Below, one piece after another: positions 26,770-36,932 of a stretch of DNA of 64,000 nucleotides. The DNA comes from Fictibacillus sp. FJAT-27399 (GTDB taxonomy: Bacteria > Bacillota > Bacilli > Bacillales > Fictibacillaceae), in contig NZ_LMVC01000002.1 in assembly GCF_001510655.1 (NCBI RefSeq), positions 1,028,379-1,092,378 of the forward strand, given 5' to 3'. Numbering within the stretch: the first letter of the stretch is position 1; each line of letters begins with the position of its first letter. The notes below the pieces were generated by a model. The model saw only the letters and a list, made by a program, of their open reading frames with translations. It ran no database searches and was not told the origin of the DNA. Made by a program: the position numbers and the translations under genes.

Positions 26770-27573
26770 GTGCAAAAAATAAAAGTTTGTTTAGCTGACG
26801 ATAACCGTGAATTAATTAGTTTGTTAAAAGAATATTTGGCAAATCAGGATGATATGGAAGTGATTGGTGTCGCTTTCAATGGTCAGGAGTGCCTGAACGT
26901 CCTTGAAGATAAAAATCCTGATGTCCTTGTACTGGACATTATCATGCCTCATCTTGACGGGCTTGCAGTACTTGAAAGAATTCGTTCAAACGATCATCTT
27001 CCGCAGCCAAACGTCATTATGCTGACGGCATTTGGCCAAGAGGACGTAACAAAAAAAGCAGTGGAACTTGGTGCTTCTTACTTCATATTGAAACCGTTTG
27101 ATATGGAAAATCTCGCTAGTCAGATTCGCCAGATCAGCGGAACGGAAAAGTCTTTTGTACAGCGTCCATCAACTGCTCGATCAGCAGCATTAAATACAAT
27201 GAAACAGCCGCGGAATCTTGACGCGAGCATCACGAGCATCATCCACGAGATTGGGGTTCCTGCCCATATTAAAGGATACATGTATCTGCGTGAAGCCATA
27301 TCAATGGTATACAACGATATTGAATTGCTAGGATCCATTACAAAGGTCCTCTATCCTGATATCGCTAAAAAGTTCAATACAACCAGCAGCCGAGTCGAAC
27401 GTGCGATCCGCCATGCTATTGAAGTAGCGTGGAGCCGAGGCAACATCGACAGTATTTCATCCCTGTTCGGTTATACGGTGTCCATGTCAAAAGCAAAACC
27501 GACCAATTCTGAGTTTATCGCCATGGTCGCAGACAAGCTGAGAATCGAACATAAATCCAGTATGACCGTTTAA
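26770..27573 (+). CDS. spo0A: Master sporulation regulator Spo0A
   Basis: Phosphorelay response regulator controlling entry into sporulation. 267 aa: receiver domain with acidic pocket DD at 10-11, phosphorylated Asp56 in VLVLDIIMP, Thr in MLTAFG and Lys in LKPFD; a linker; then the Spo0A-specific DNA-binding domain ([19 protein letters not shown] at about 158 and [17 protein letters not shown]). GTG start nine bases after a GGAGG site. Located behind spoIVB as in all bacilli, with two 0A boxes upstream. Confidence 0.98.
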   Translation: MQKIKVCLADDNRELISLLKEYLANQDDMEVIGVAFNGQECLNVLEDKNPDVLVLDIIMPHLDGLAVLERIRSNDHLPQPNVIMLTAFGQEDVTKKAVELGASYFILKPFDMENLASQIRQISGTEKSFVQRPSTARSAALNTMKQPRNLDASITSIIHEIGVPAHIKGYMYLREAISMVYNDIELLGSITKVLYPDIAKKFNTTSSRVERAIRHAIEVAWSRGNIDSISSLFGYTVSMSKAKPTNSEFIAMVADKLRIEHKSSMTV

Positions 27574-27657
27574 ATTAACGCCCTGGCTTTGGGAATAGGG
27601 AGAACGAACTTGTATTCAATTCCTTCCTAGCCTTTGAATGTATACCTCCTTATTCCG

Positions 27658-27688
27658 CAGAAGACTCCGCAAGAGTCTTCTGTTTTTG
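27658..27688 (+). terminator. Terminator after spo0A
   Basis: CAGAAGACTC and GAGTCTTCTG form a perfect 10-bp stem with a 5-base loop and T run. Confidence 0.88.
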
Positions 27689-27696
27689 TGTGCAAT

Positions 27697-27743
27697 AAAA
27701 AATAGTCCACGGAAGAATAGTTCTTCTGCGGACTATTTTTTTT
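27697..27743 (-). terminator. Terminator of the DUF2627 gene
   Basis: AAATAGTCC and GGACTATTT with an inner AAGA/TTCTT pairing; flanked by A and T runs, so usable from both strands. It overlaps the end of the minus-strand gene. Confidence 0.75.
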
Positions 27744-27966
27744 GGAAACGGGTCTGAACTTTATTTCTTTTTCGGTCACGGTAAAATACAAAGCCGGCTA
27801 CAAATGACAGACCGCATACAAACAGGATGAAACCGGCGGCAAACTGAAGCCACAGGGCACCGAATCCGTAATGAATGCCAAACAAAACATCTCTCATTAA
27901 TTTTATTCCGACTACACCTGCAATTCCCGGGATCACCATAATGAGCAGAGCAATTAAACGTTGCAT
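27733..27966 (-). CDS. yqzF: DUF2627 small membrane protein (YqzF-like)
   Basis: 77-aa protein with two membrane helices (LIALLIMVIPGIAGVVGIKL and FAAGFILFVCGLSFVAGFVF) and a basic C terminus (RDRKRNKVQTRFQKK). Function unknown. GGAGAGGA precedes the ATG at 27966. It is convergent with spo0A and divergent from bkdR, a position seen for the family in bacilli. Confidence 0.8.
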   Translation of the reverse strand: MQRLIALLIMVIPGIAGVVGIKLMRDVLFGIHYGFGALWLQFAAGFILFVCGLSFVAGFVFYRDRKRNKVQTRFQKK

Positions 27967-28102
27967 GGTTGTCCTCTCCTTTTACTCCTTCATTTTACTG
28001 CAGTTGTAGTTGGGTGTCGAATGAAAATCCCAATCTTGCAAACCTTTTCATAAAAACGTATGATTAGGGTGTGAAAATAATTGCAAAACTAAGGAGCTGG
28101 GT

Positions 28103-30163
28103 ATGCAAAAAGCAGTTATTTACGGGACAGGGGAGCATCTTGAGTCTCTGGTACTCCTTTTGGCTTCGTCCCGCGTGATTCAAATCAGTGCCATAATTTT
28201 AAGATCTTCTGCTTCTGAAGGATTAAACCGGCTGGCAGAGCAATTTAATATCCCGATCGAAGACAGCTTGGATGGAGCTGCTGACCGTTCTGTTGATTTT
28301 TTGATCGATTTTACCAATCAACTGCCAAGACAAATGGCAATGCTTCATTTTGGGGACCGGGTCAGTATTATCCCATCCTCAATTGCCTGGGAGTTCTGCC
28401 AGACGCTGTCTGCGAGTGAACATTATATCCCTTCTTATAAAAGCAAACTCCATAAGATTAATACTATACTTGATTCGACACATGATGGAATGATTGCTAT
28501 TAATGAAAATTTATCTGTCACTTTATTTAATAAGAGTGCAGAAAAAATGACGGGGAGCAAGAAAGAAGATGTACTTGGCCATCCTGTGCATGAAGTGATC
28601 CCCAACAGCCAGCTGCCTAGAGTAATGTCCGATGGCAAGGAAGAAATCAACCAGGAACAAATACTGGACAATGGCACAAAAATTATTACAACCCGCATCC
28701 CGATTATTGATGATTTTGGCAACAAGATGGGTGCATTTGCAGTATTTAAGGATATCACCGAAATGATTGATCTTGCAGAGGAAGTCACCAATCTGAAAAG
28801 CATCCAGTCCATGCTTCATGCGATTATTCAGTCTTCTGAAGAAGCAATCTCGGTTGTTGATGAAGAAGGAAAAGGGTTGATGATTAACCCTGCCTATACG
28901 AAGCTTACCGGACTAACATCAGAAAAAGTGATTGGAAAGCCTGCTACGATTGATATCTCTGAAGGTGAGAGTATACATATGCAGGTCCTTAAAACGAGAA
29001 AGCCTGTCAGAGGTGCCCGGCTAAAAGTTGGGCCGCAGCGGCGCGATGTTGTCGTCAACGTGGCACCTATTATTGTAGACGGTGTGCTAAAGGGAAGTGT
29101 CGGCGTGATCCATGATGTATCGGAAATTAAATCCCTTACTGAGGAGCTGAGCCGTGCCCGACAAATTATCCGTACACTTGAAGCTAAATATTCCTTTGAA
29201 GATATAAAAGGTGAGTCTGAGGAAATGAAATTTGCCGTCGAGCAGGCCCGTCTGGCCGCTTCAACACCTGCAACTGTACTGCTGAGAGGAGAATCTGGAA
29301 CAGGGAAGGAACTTTTCGCCCACGCCATCCATAATGGGAGCAGCAGAAAGTACAATAAATTTATCAGGGTCAACTGCGCTGCCATATCAGAATCCCTTCT
29401 TGAAAGTGAGCTGTTCGGTTATGAAGAAGGAGCTTTTTCTGGCGCATTGCGCGGAGGGAAAAGAGGGCTGTTTGAAGAGTCCAACGGAGGAAGTATCTTT
29501 CTGGACGAAATCGGTGAACTGGCTCCAGCCATGCAGGCCAAACTGCTTCGAGTGCTTCAGGAAAAGGAAATAAGGAGAGTAGGTGGAACAAAGTCCGTTC
29601 CAATAAATGTAAGGGTCATTGCGGCCACGAACATTAACTTGGAAAGGAAAATTGGTGAAGGTGCTTTTCGGGAAGATCTCTATTACCGCCTGAACCGGAT
29701 GCCGATTTATATTCCACCTTTACGTGCCAGAAAACAGGATATCCGGCTATTGGCAAGCCACCTTATCCATAAGCTCAATCAGGATTATGGAAAAAATATT
29801 GAGGAAATAACAAATCAAGCTGAAGAAATACTAAAACAGTATGAATGGCCGGGCAATGTCAGGGAGTTGGAGAATGTTCTCGGAAGAGCGATGATTCATA
29901 TGGATCATCATAAACAATCCATCAGCTCCAGCCATATTGATCTGCCATCGCTGGATAAAACTGAGGATCAAAAGTCTCGCCCCATACTGGCTGGAGAGTT
30001 TAAACCCTTAGCGCTGCAGATGGAAAAAGTTGAAAGAGACATCCTGCAGGATACGTTGACTAGTGTCCAGGGCAATAAAACCAAGTGCGCAAAAGCACTC
30101 GGCATTTCATTGCGAAGCCTCTACTACAAACTTGAAAAGTATGGAATAAGCCAGGATGAATGA
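28103..30163 (+). CDS. bkdR: Sigma-54-dependent activator BkdR
   Basis: Enhancer-binding activator of the branched-chain 2-oxo acid catabolic operon. 686 aa: N-terminal domain (1-110), two PAS domains around residues 115-220 ([20 protein letters not shown]) and 240-335 ([20 protein letters not shown]), the AAA+ domain with Walker A GESGTGKE, the sigma-54 contact loop GAFSGA (Ser replacing the usual Thr of GAFTGA), Walker [12 protein letters not shown], and a Fis-type HTH at the C terminus ([20 protein letters not shown]). Lies directly upstream of its presumed target promoter. AAGGAG precedes the ATG. Confidence 0.93.
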   Translation: MQKAVIYGTGEHLESLVLLLASSRVIQISAIILRSSASEGLNRLAEQFNIPIEDSLDGAADRSVDFLIDFTNQLPRQMAMLHFGDRVSIIPSSIAWEFCQTLSASEHYIPSYKSKLHKINTILDSTHDGMIAINENLSVTLFNKSAEKMTGSKKEDVLGHPVHEVIPNSQLPRVMSDGKEEINQEQILDNGTKIITTRIPIIDDFGNKMGAFAVFKDITEMIDLAEEVTNLKSIQSMLHAIIQSSEEAISVVDEEGKGLMINPAYTKLTGLTSEKVIGKPATIDISEGESIHMQVLKTRKPVRGARLKVGPQRRDVVVNVAPIIVDGVLKGSVGVIHDVSEIKSLTEELSRARQIIRTLEAKYSFEDIKGESEEMKFAVEQARLAASTPATVLLRGESGTGKELFAHAIHNGSSRKYNKFIRVNCAAISESLLESELFGYEEGAFSGALRGGKRGLFEESNGGSIFLDEIGELAPAMQAKLLRVLQEKEIRRVGGTKSVPINVRVIAATNINLERKIGEGAFREDLYYRLNRMPIYIPPLRARKQDIRLLASHLIHKLNQDYGKNIEEITNQAEEILKQYEWPGNVRELENVLGRAMIHMDHHKQSISSSHIDLPSLDKTEDQKSRPILAGEFKPLALQMEKVERDILQDTLTSVQGNKTKCAKALGISLRSLYYKLEKYGISQDE

Positions 30164-30170
30164 AAATGCA

Positions 30171-30196
30171 TGCAATTTTGTTCACGGTGTGCAATT
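30171..30196 (+). promoter_or_regulatory. Candidate BkdR upstream activating sites
   Basis: TGCAATT occurs twice (30171 and 30190), 19 bp apart, in an AT-rich region 50-75 bp upstream of the -24 box. The distance suits an enhancer; the assignment is by position only. Confidence 0.35.
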
Positions 30197-30246
30197 ATAT
30201 TCATAGGAAAAATAACAATTTAGCCAATTTAAATGGGGGAAACAGT

Positions 30247-30263
30247 TGGCATGGTTCTTGCAT
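30247..30263 (+). promoter_or_regulatory. Sigma-54 (-24/-12) promoter of the ptb-bkd operon
   Basis: TGGCAT, five bases, TTGCAT: agrees with the TGGCAC-N5-TTGCA consensus, including the GG and GC invariant pairs. It lies between bkdR and ptb, 34 bp before the ptb start codon. Confidence 0.88.
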
Positions 30264-30296
30264 GGTAATAGAAGGGTGGCAAAAGGAGGCTGAACA

Positions 30297-31217
30297 TTGA
30301 AACTAGAACATCTGCTCAACTCCATTTCAACGGAATCAAAAAAAGTAGTGGCAGTTGCCGCTGCTGAAGATGAAGAAGTCATTCGGTCAGTGAAGCAGGC
30401 CTATGAAAAAGGGGTTGCATCATTTATCCTTGTTGGAAATAAAGAAAAAATCCAATTTTTGCTACAGCGAAGTAAGCTTGAGCAGAATGAAGAGCTTTTG
30501 ATTATGGAGTCAAAACCTGAAAACGCTGCACTTGAAGCTGTGAAAGTGGTTAGTAGCGGTCAAGCTGACATCGTGATGAAAGGACTGATTCCTACAGCTG
30601 ACCTGCTTAAAGCAGTCCTTCACAAAGAAAACGGGCTGCGGACGGGTAAGATTCTGTCACATGTCGCTGCCTTTGAAGTTCCGGGCTATGATCGGCTGCT
30701 GTTTGTAACCGATTCAGGAATGAATATTGCTCCAGATCTTCAGCAAAAAGCCCAGATCATCGAGAACGCCGTGCAGGTTGCAAGAAGTATCGGAGTGGAA
30801 ATGCCTAAGGTTGCGGTCTTGGCGGCTGTTGAATCCGTGAACCCGGCCATGCAGGCAACGCTGGATGCGAGTGCTCTGATGGTGATGAACAAGAGAGGAC
30901 AAATCAGCGGGTGTATCGTCGATGGTCCCCTTGCATTGGATAATGCCATTTCAGTAAAAGCGGCTGAACACAAAGGCATATCCAGCGAGGTTGCAGGGCA
31001 TGCCGATGTACTGGTTGTTCCTGCGATCGAGACAGGCAACGCTTTGTATAAATCACTTATCTATTTTGCAAATGCCAAAGTGGGAGCAGTAATCGCAGGT
31101 GCCCGTGCACCAATCGTTCTGACTTCCAGAGCGGATACGGCTGCAAGCAAGCTGTACTCTATTGCTCTTGCTGTAAAATCACTTGAAAAAAATAACAACA
31201 ACCAGGAGGAAAAATAA
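30297..31217 (+). CDS. ptb: Phosphate butyryltransferase
   Basis: Exchanges the CoA of butyryl- and branched acyl-CoA for phosphate; with Buk it yields ATP and free acid. 306 aa, phosphotransacetylase/PTB fold, with [12 protein letters not shown] at the N terminus, [19 protein letters not shown] and [19 protein letters not shown] at about residue 140. TTG start, seven bases after AAAGGAGG. First gene of the sigma-54-dependent operon; bcd starts one base after its stop codon. Confidence 0.94.
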   Translation: MKLEHLLNSISTESKKVVAVAAAEDEEVIRSVKQAYEKGVASFILVGNKEKIQFLLQRSKLEQNEELLIMESKPENAALEAVKVVSSGQADIVMKGLIPTADLLKAVLHKENGLRTGKILSHVAAFEVPGYDRLLFVTDSGMNIAPDLQQKAQIIENAVQVARSIGVEMPKVAVLAAVESVNPAMQATLDASALMVMNKRGQISGCIVDGPLALDNAISVKAAEHKGISSEVAGHADVLVVPAIETGNALYKSLIYFANAKVGAVIAGARAPIVLTSRADTAASKLYSIALAVKSLEKNNNNQEEK

Positions 31218-31218
31218 A

Positions 31219-32319
31219 ATGGAACTATTCAAATACATGGAAACTTATGATTATGAGCAAATGGTGGTTTGCCAAGATAAACAATCAGGATTAAAAGCCA
31301 TTGTTGTTATTCACGATACAACACTTGGGCCAGCATTAGGCGGGACAAGAATGTGGACGTACAACACTGAAGCAGATGCATTTGAAGATGCACTTAGACT
31401 CGCACGGGGTATGACTTACAAAAATGCGGCTGCAGGTCTGAACCTTGGCGGCGGAAAAACGGTTATTATCGGCGATCCGAAAAAAGACAAGAATGAAGAA
31501 ATGTTCCGTGCGTTCGGACGTTTTATTCAAGGTCTTAACGGCCGATACATTACAGCTGAGGATGTAGGTACAACGGTTGAAGACATGGATATCATCTACC
31601 AAGAAACACCATTCGTAACAGGTGTCTCTCCTGCTTTCGGTTCTTCAGGCAATCCATCACCAGTTACAGCTTACGGTGTTTACCGCGGAATGAAAGCGGC
31701 AGCCAACGAAGAGTTTGGCACGGATTCACTTGAAGGGAAAGTAATTGCAGTTCAAGGTGTGGGACATGTTGCCTACAATCTTTGCCGCCATTTAAACGAA
31801 GAAGGCGCACAACTAATCGTTACAGATATCAACAAAGAAGCGGTTGACCGTGTCGTTGAAGAATTTGGTGCGAAAGCCGTCGACCCTGACGAAATCTATG
31901 GAGTTGAATGTGACATCTTTGCACCATGTGCATTAGGTGCGATCATCAATGACCAAACGATCGGTCAGATTAAGGCAAAAGTCATCGCGGGTGCCGCAAA
32001 CAACCAGCTTCGTGAAACACGTCATGGTGATGCGATCCACGAAATGGGAATCATTTATGCTCCTGATTATGTAATCAATGCGGGCGGTGTTATCAATGTA
32101 GCAGATGAATTGAATGGCTACAACCGCGACCGTGCAATGAAAAAAGTTGAGACAATCTATGACAACATTGCGAAAGTTATCGAGATTTCTAAACGCGATG
32201 GTATTCCGACTTATTTGGCTGCTGACAGGCTCGCTGAAGAACGAATTGAAAGAATGCGCAATTCCAGAAGCCAGTTCCTTTTGAACGAACGTCATATCCT
32301 GTCCAGCAGGACCCGCTAA
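31219..32319 (+). CDS. bcd: Leucine dehydrogenase
   Basis: NAD-dependent oxidative deamination of leucine, valine and isoleucine to the oxo acids used by the BKD complex. 366 aa. Catalytic lysines K68 (MTYKNA) and K80 ([15 protein letters not shown]) are present, and the NAD-binding motif is [15 protein letters not shown] 31219 follows AGGAGG; the longer frame from 31183 runs into ptb and is rejected. Confidence 0.96.
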   Translation: MELFKYMETYDYEQMVVCQDKQSGLKAIVVIHDTTLGPALGGTRMWTYNTEADAFEDALRLARGMTYKNAAAGLNLGGGKTVIIGDPKKDKNEEMFRAFGRFIQGLNGRYITAEDVGTTVEDMDIIYQETPFVTGVSPAFGSSGNPSPVTAYGVYRGMKAAANEEFGTDSLEGKVIAVQGVGHVAYNLCRHLNEEGAQLIVTDINKEAVDRVVEEFGAKAVDPDEIYGVECDIFAPCALGAIINDQTIGQIKAKVIAGAANNQLRETRHGDAIHEMGIIYAPDYVINAGGVINVADELNGYNRDRAMKKVETIYDNIAKVIEISKRDGIPTYLAADRLAEERIERMRNSRSQFLLNERHILSSRTR

Positions 32320-32345
32320 TCTCGGTTTGAACATTGGAGGTTTAT

Positions 32346-33455
32346 ATGGTGCCTACAAAAGAATATCGCTTACTCGTCATCAATCCAGGATCAACCTCTA
32401 CCAAAATCGGGATTTTCGACAATGAACGTGCTGTTTTTGAAAAAACTATACGGCATGACAGCGACAGTATCAATAAATTTGAAAATATTATCGATCAATA
32501 TGAATTTCGAAAAAATACAATTCTCGAAACCCTTGATCATGAAGGAATCAACATTTCTAAATTAAGTGCGGTAGTAGGGCGCGGCGGTTTGCTGCGTCCC
32601 ATCGAGGGCGGCACGTATCATGTTAATGATCTGATGCTTGCGGATCTTAGAAAGGGCTATGCGGGAGAGCATGCTTCTAATCTCGGCGGGATCATCTCAT
32701 ACGAAATCGCATCCGGACTAAACATTCCATCATTTATTATTGATCCTGTTGTCGTCGATGAGATGCAGCCGCTAGCGAGAGTCTCGGGAATCCCAGAGAT
32801 TAAGCGGAAGAGTATTTTTCATGCATTGAACCAAAAAGCTGTTGCAAGAAGAGTATCCTCTCTACTTGGTAAGCCATACTCTAGCCTTAGGCTCATTGTT
32901 ACGCACATGGGCGGAGGAATTACCGTTGGTGCTCATTTTTACGGCAAGGTTATTGATGTAAACAACGGTCTTCACGGCGAAGGTCCATTTTCTCCTGAAC
33001 GAGCCGGAACCGTTCCAGTCGGAGATTTAGTGGAATTATGCTTTTCAGGCGAATACTATGCCGATGAGATCATGAAGAAACTGGTCGGACAAGGCGGCCT
33101 TGTCGGATACCTTGGCACGAATGATGCAGTAAGGGTCGAAGCGATGATCGCGAATGGAAATGAAGAAGCGGCGCTGATCTACGATGCGATGGCCTACCAG
33201 GTGGCAAAGGAGATAGGCGCTTCCAGTACCGTATTAGAAGGGCAAGTTGACGCGATCATCATTACCGGAGGACTAGCTTACGGCAAGGAATTTGTGAAAA
33301 AGATTACAGAACGTGTAGAATGGATTGCTGATGTTATCGTTCAGCCCGGTGAAAATGAGCTTCAGGCTTTGGCCGAAGGAGGGCTTCGCGTATTAAAGGG
33401 CGAGGAAGAAGCCAAAGAATATCCTGCATCAGATGTTTCTGTCCGAACGAATTAA
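32346..33455 (+). CDS. buk: Butyrate kinase
   Basis: Converts (branched) butyryl phosphate and ADP to the acid and ATP. 369 aa, acetokinase family: phosphate-1 loop [35 protein letters not shown] and the adenosine motif. ATG 32346 follows GGAGGTTT; the TTG at 32334 precedes that site. Third gene of the operon. Confidence 0.95.
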   Translation: MVPTKEYRLLVINPGSTSTKIGIFDNERAVFEKTIRHDSDSINKFENIIDQYEFRKNTILETLDHEGINISKLSAVVGRGGLLRPIEGGTYHVNDLMLADLRKGYAGEHASNLGGIISYEIASGLNIPSFIIDPVVVDEMQPLARVSGIPEIKRKSIFHALNQKAVARRVSSLLGKPYSSLRLIVTHMGGGITVGAHFYGKVIDVNNGLHGEGPFSPERAGTVPVGDLVELCFSGEYYADEIMKKLVGQGGLVGYLGTNDAVRVEAMIANGNEEAALIYDAMAYQVAKEIGASSTVLEGQVDAIIITGGLAYGKEFVKKITERVEWIADVIVQPGENELQALAEGGLRVLKGEEEAKEYPASDVSVRTN

Positions 33456-33475
33456 AGTGATAAAGGAGAAACAGT

Positions 33476-34897
33476 ATGGCAACTGATTTTGATTTAGTCA
33501 TCCTCGGCGGAGGTACAGGCGGCTATGTTGCAGCCATCCGTGCAGCTCAAATAGGCAAAAAAGTAGCGATAGTGGAAAAAGGATTGCTTGGCGGAACTTG
33601 CCTTCATAAAGGGTGTATTCCAAGCAAAGCCTTGCTGCGAAGTGCAGAAGTTTATTCTACTTCTAAAAAAGCAGCTGAATACGGTGTTTCCATTGAAGGT
33701 GTGTCCCTTGATTTTAATAAAGTACAGGAACGCAAACAAAAAATTGTTGATCAGCTTCATAACGGTGTAAAGCACCTCATGAAAAAAGGAGACATTCAAG
33801 TCTTCGAAGGGACAGGCCGTATCCTTGGGCCATCCATTTTTTCTCCGATGGCTGGAACCATTTCGGTTGAATTTAACAATGGAGACGAGAATGAAATCCT
33901 CATTCCGCAGAATGTTATTGTAGCGACTGGATCCAGGCCTCGTACACTGCCTGGGTTAGAGATTGACGGCACATTGGTCATGTCTTCAGATGATGCACTG
34001 AAAATGGAGACTCTTCCAGCATCCATCCTGATCATCGGAGGCGGAGTAATCGGCATCGAATGGGCTTCCATGCTCAATGATTTCGGTGTCGAAGTTACGG
34101 TTGTAGAATATGCGGACAGAATCCTTCCGACAGAAGATGAAGAGATTTCCAAGGAAGCTGCGCGCATCTTGAAGAAAAAAGGAATCAAACTTGTTACAGG
34201 TGCGAAAGTTCTTTCAGAAACGCTGAAAAAAGAGGAATCTGTTCAGATTGATGCTGAGCATAAAGGCGGAACGGCATCGTTTTCAGCAGAAAAAATTCTT
34301 GTTTCCGTTGGACGCCAGGCAAATGTGGAAGGAATTGGCCTGGAGAACACAGCGATCAAAGTAGAAAAAGGGTTTATCGAAACAAATGAATATTACCAAA
34401 CGGCAGAAAGCCATATCTATGCCATCGGAGATGTTATCGGTGGGCTGCAGCTTGCTCATGTGGCATCACATGAAGGCATTGCAGCAGTTGAGCATCTTTC
34501 CAACCAGAACCCGCACCCTATTGATTATTCCATGATCTCTAAGTGTATTTACTCCAGCCCGGAAATGGCGAGTGTGGGATATACGGAAAAGGAAGCGAAA
34601 GAGAAAGGGTATACTGTAAAGGTCGGAAAGTTTCCGTTCAAAGCAATCGGTAAGGCTCTTGTTTATGGAGAATCAGACGGATTTGTTAAACTGGTAGTGG
34701 ATGAAGCAACGGACGATCTTTTGGGAGTCCATATGATTGGACCGCACGTTACCGATATGATTTCTGAAGCAGGTCTGGCGAGAGTTTTGGATGCTACACC
34801 ATGGGAGATCGCCCAGACTGTACATCCTCATCCTACACTTTCTGAAGTGTTCGGCGAAGCAGCGCTTGCCGTCGATGGAAAAGCGATTCATTTCTAA
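33476..34897 (+). CDS. lpdV: Dihydrolipoyl dehydrogenase (E3) of the BKD complex
   Basis: Flavoprotein that reoxidises lipoamide with NAD+. 473 aa. FAD motif ILGGGTGGYVAA, redox-active pair Cys42 and Cys47 in GGTCLHKGCIPSK, NAD-binding GGGVIGIEWASM, second FAD motif YAIGDVIGGLQLAH, and the active-site His-Glu pair in VHPHPTLSE near the C terminus. AAAGGAGAAA precedes the ATG. In an operon with the E1 and E2 genes. Confidence 0.96.
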   Translation: MATDFDLVILGGGTGGYVAAIRAAQIGKKVAIVEKGLLGGTCLHKGCIPSKALLRSAEVYSTSKKAAEYGVSIEGVSLDFNKVQERKQKIVDQLHNGVKHLMKKGDIQVFEGTGRILGPSIFSPMAGTISVEFNNGDENEILIPQNVIVATGSRPRTLPGLEIDGTLVMSSDDALKMETLPASILIIGGGVIGIEWASMLNDFGVEVTVVEYADRILPTEDEEISKEAARILKKKGIKLVTGAKVLSETLKKEESVQIDAEHKGGTASFSAEKILVSVGRQANVEGIGLENTAIKVEKGFIETNEYYQTAESHIYAIGDVIGGLQLAHVASHEGIAAVEHLSNQNPHPIDYSMISKCIYSSPEMASVGYTEKEAKEKGYTVKVGKFPFKAIGKALVYGESDGFVKLVVDEATDDLLGVHMIGPHVTDMISEAGLARVLDATPWEIAQTVHPHPTLSEVFGEAALAVDGKAIHF

Positions 34898-34915
34898 AAA
34901 TAGGAGGGATCTATC

Positions 34916-35908
34916 ATGGACGAAAACCGCCATGAAAGACTTGGTTTAACGGACGAAAAAGTCCTTGAAATGTATAGAACGATGCTGATGGCCAGAAAAA
35001 TCGATGAGCGTATGTGGCTGTTGAACCGGGCTGGTAAAATCCCGTTCGTTATCTCTTGCCAGGGGCAGGAAGCAGCACAGGTCGGAGCCGCGATGGCGCT
35101 GGACCGTGAAAAAGATTTCGCATTGCCGTATTACAGAGACATGGGAGTCGTCCTTTGGTTTGGGATGACTGCAAAAGACTTGATGCTTTCAGGTTTTGCA
35201 AAAGCAGAAGATCCTAACAGCGGCGGAAGGCAGATGCCGGGTCACTTTGGAGGAAAAAAATATCGAATCGTTACAGGTTCTTCCCCGGTTACGACTCAAG
35301 TGCCACACGCTGTCGGTATGGCACTTGGCGGAAAACTTGAAGGAAAAGATCTTGTTACATTTACTACCTTTGGAGAAGGTTCCTCCAATCAGGGAGATTT
35401 TCATGAAGGCATCAACTTTGCCAGTGTTCACAAACTTCCTGTTATCTTCATGTGTGAAAATAATAAATACGCCATTTCTGTACCGATCCAAAAACAGCTG
35501 GCGTGCAAAAATGTTTCAGACCGTGCTTTAGGCTATGGCATTCCTGGTGTTACCGTAGACGGAAACGATCCGTTGGCTGTATATGAAGCAGTAAAAGAAG
35601 CTGCAGACCGCGGACGCCGCGGAGAGGGTCCAACATTGATCGAAGCCGTGTCATACAGGCTGACTCCTCACTCCAGTGATGATGATGACCGTGCCTATCG
35701 TACAAGGGAAGAAGTTGAAGAAGCAAAGGCAAAGGATTCGATCTTTACGTTTGCTCAATATCTAAGAGATGCAGGCGTTCTAACTGACGAGTTTGAGAAG
35801 CAATGCCATGAAGAAATTGCAGCGATCATTGATGAAGCAACTGATTATGCAGAAGCAGCGCCGTATGCAGACCCAGAATCTGCAATGCGCTTTGTTTATG
35901 CAGAGTAA
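34916..35908 (+). CDS. bkdAA: Branched-chain 2-oxo acid dehydrogenase E1 alpha
   Basis: ThDP-binding alpha chain of the decarboxylase that turns branched oxo acids to acyl groups. 330 aa. Contains SCQGQEAAQVG, the phosphorylation-loop equivalent RQMPGHFGGK and the ThDP/Mg motif FGEGSSNQGDFHEGINFASV (about residues 160-179). TAGGAGGG precedes the ATG. bkdAB follows after 12 bp. Confidence 0.96.
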   Translation: MDENRHERLGLTDEKVLEMYRTMLMARKIDERMWLLNRAGKIPFVISCQGQEAAQVGAAMALDREKDFALPYYRDMGVVLWFGMTAKDLMLSGFAKAEDPNSGGRQMPGHFGGKKYRIVTGSSPVTTQVPHAVGMALGGKLEGKDLVTFTTFGEGSSNQGDFHEGINFASVHKLPVIFMCENNKYAISVPIQKQLACKNVSDRALGYGIPGVTVDGNDPLAVYEAVKEAADRGRRGEGPTLIEAVSYRLTPHSSDDDDRAYRTREEVEEAKAKDSIFTFAQYLRDAGVLTDEFEKQCHEEIAAIIDEATDYAEAAPYADPESAMRFVYAE

Positions 35909-35920
35909 GGGGGAGAAACC

Positions 35921-36904
35921 ATGCCGATTATTTCCTATATAGATGCAGTAACACAGGCGATACGAGAAGAAATGCAACGGGATAAAAAAGTTTTTGTGGT
36001 TGGAGAAGACGTTGGAGTACGCGGAGGAGTGTTCCGTGCCACTGCTGGATTGATAGAAGAGTTTGGTGAAGATCGAGTAATTGATGCTCCATTGGCGGAG
36101 TCCGCGATTGCAGGCGTAGGAATTGGTGCAGCGATGTATGGCATGCGGCCTATTGCTGAAATGCAGTTTGCTGATTTCATCATGCCTGCTGTAAACCAGA
36201 TTGTTTCCGAGGCTGCGAAGATCCGTTACCGTTCGAACAATGACTGGACATGTCCGATCACTATCCGCGCTCCGTATGGCGGCGGGGTTCATGGTGCTCT
36301 GTACCATTCTCAGTCAGTCGAAGCATTGTTCGCTAATGTTCCTGGACTTAAGATCGTGATGCCTTCGACTCCTTATGATGTAAAAGGCCTTCTGAAAGCT
36401 GCGATTCGTGATGAAGATCCTGTTCTATTCTTTGAACATAAACGCGCTTACCGTTTGATTAAAGGTGAAGTTCCAGAAGAAGAATATACACTGCCGATCG
36501 GCAAAGCCGATGTTAAACGTGAAGGTGATGATATTACGGTCATTACATATGGCTTATGTGTACATTTTGCTCTTCAAGCAGCAGAAAAGCTTGAGAAAGA
36601 CGGAATTTCCGCTCATGTCCTTGACTTAAGGACCGTATATCCTCTTGATAAAGAAGCGATTATTGAAGCTGCTTCAAAAACAGGCAAAGTAATGCTATTG
36701 ACTGAAGATAATAAAGAAGGAAGCATTATGAGCGAAGTTTCTGCTATTATCGGTGAACATTGCCTCTTTGAACTGGACGCACCGATTAAACGTCTTGCCG
36801 GGCCTGATGTGCCTGCAATGCCTTACGCTCCAACGATGGAGAAGTATTTTATGGTGAATCCAGATAAGGTAGAAAAAGCAATGAGAGAACTTGCTGAATT
36901 CTAA
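35921..36904 (+). CDS. bkdAB: Branched-chain 2-oxo acid dehydrogenase E1 beta
   Basis: Beta chain of the E1 heterotetramer. 327 aa with the transketolase pyrimidine-binding fold: FVVGEDVGVRGGVFRAT, LAESAIAGVGIGAAMYG, MQFADFIMPAVNQIV and the C-terminal transketolase domain ending near PYAPTMEKYFM. AAGGGGGAG precedes the ATG. Co-transcribed with bkdAA and bkdB. Confidence 0.96.
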   Translation: MPIISYIDAVTQAIREEMQRDKKVFVVGEDVGVRGGVFRATAGLIEEFGEDRVIDAPLAESAIAGVGIGAAMYGMRPIAEMQFADFIMPAVNQIVSEAAKIRYRSNNDWTCPITIRAPYGGGVHGALYHSQSVEALFANVPGLKIVMPSTPYDVKGLLKAAIRDEDPVLFFEHKRAYRLIKGEVPEEEYTLPIGKADVKREGDDITVITYGLCVHFALQAAEKLEKDGISAHVLDLRTVYPLDKEAIIEAASKTGKVMLLTEDNKEGSIMSEVSAIIGEHCLFELDAPIKRLAGPDVPAMPYAPTMEKYFMVNPDKVEKAMRELAEF

Positions 36905-36932
36905 AACAGCACTCTAGCAGGAGGGTGAATAA

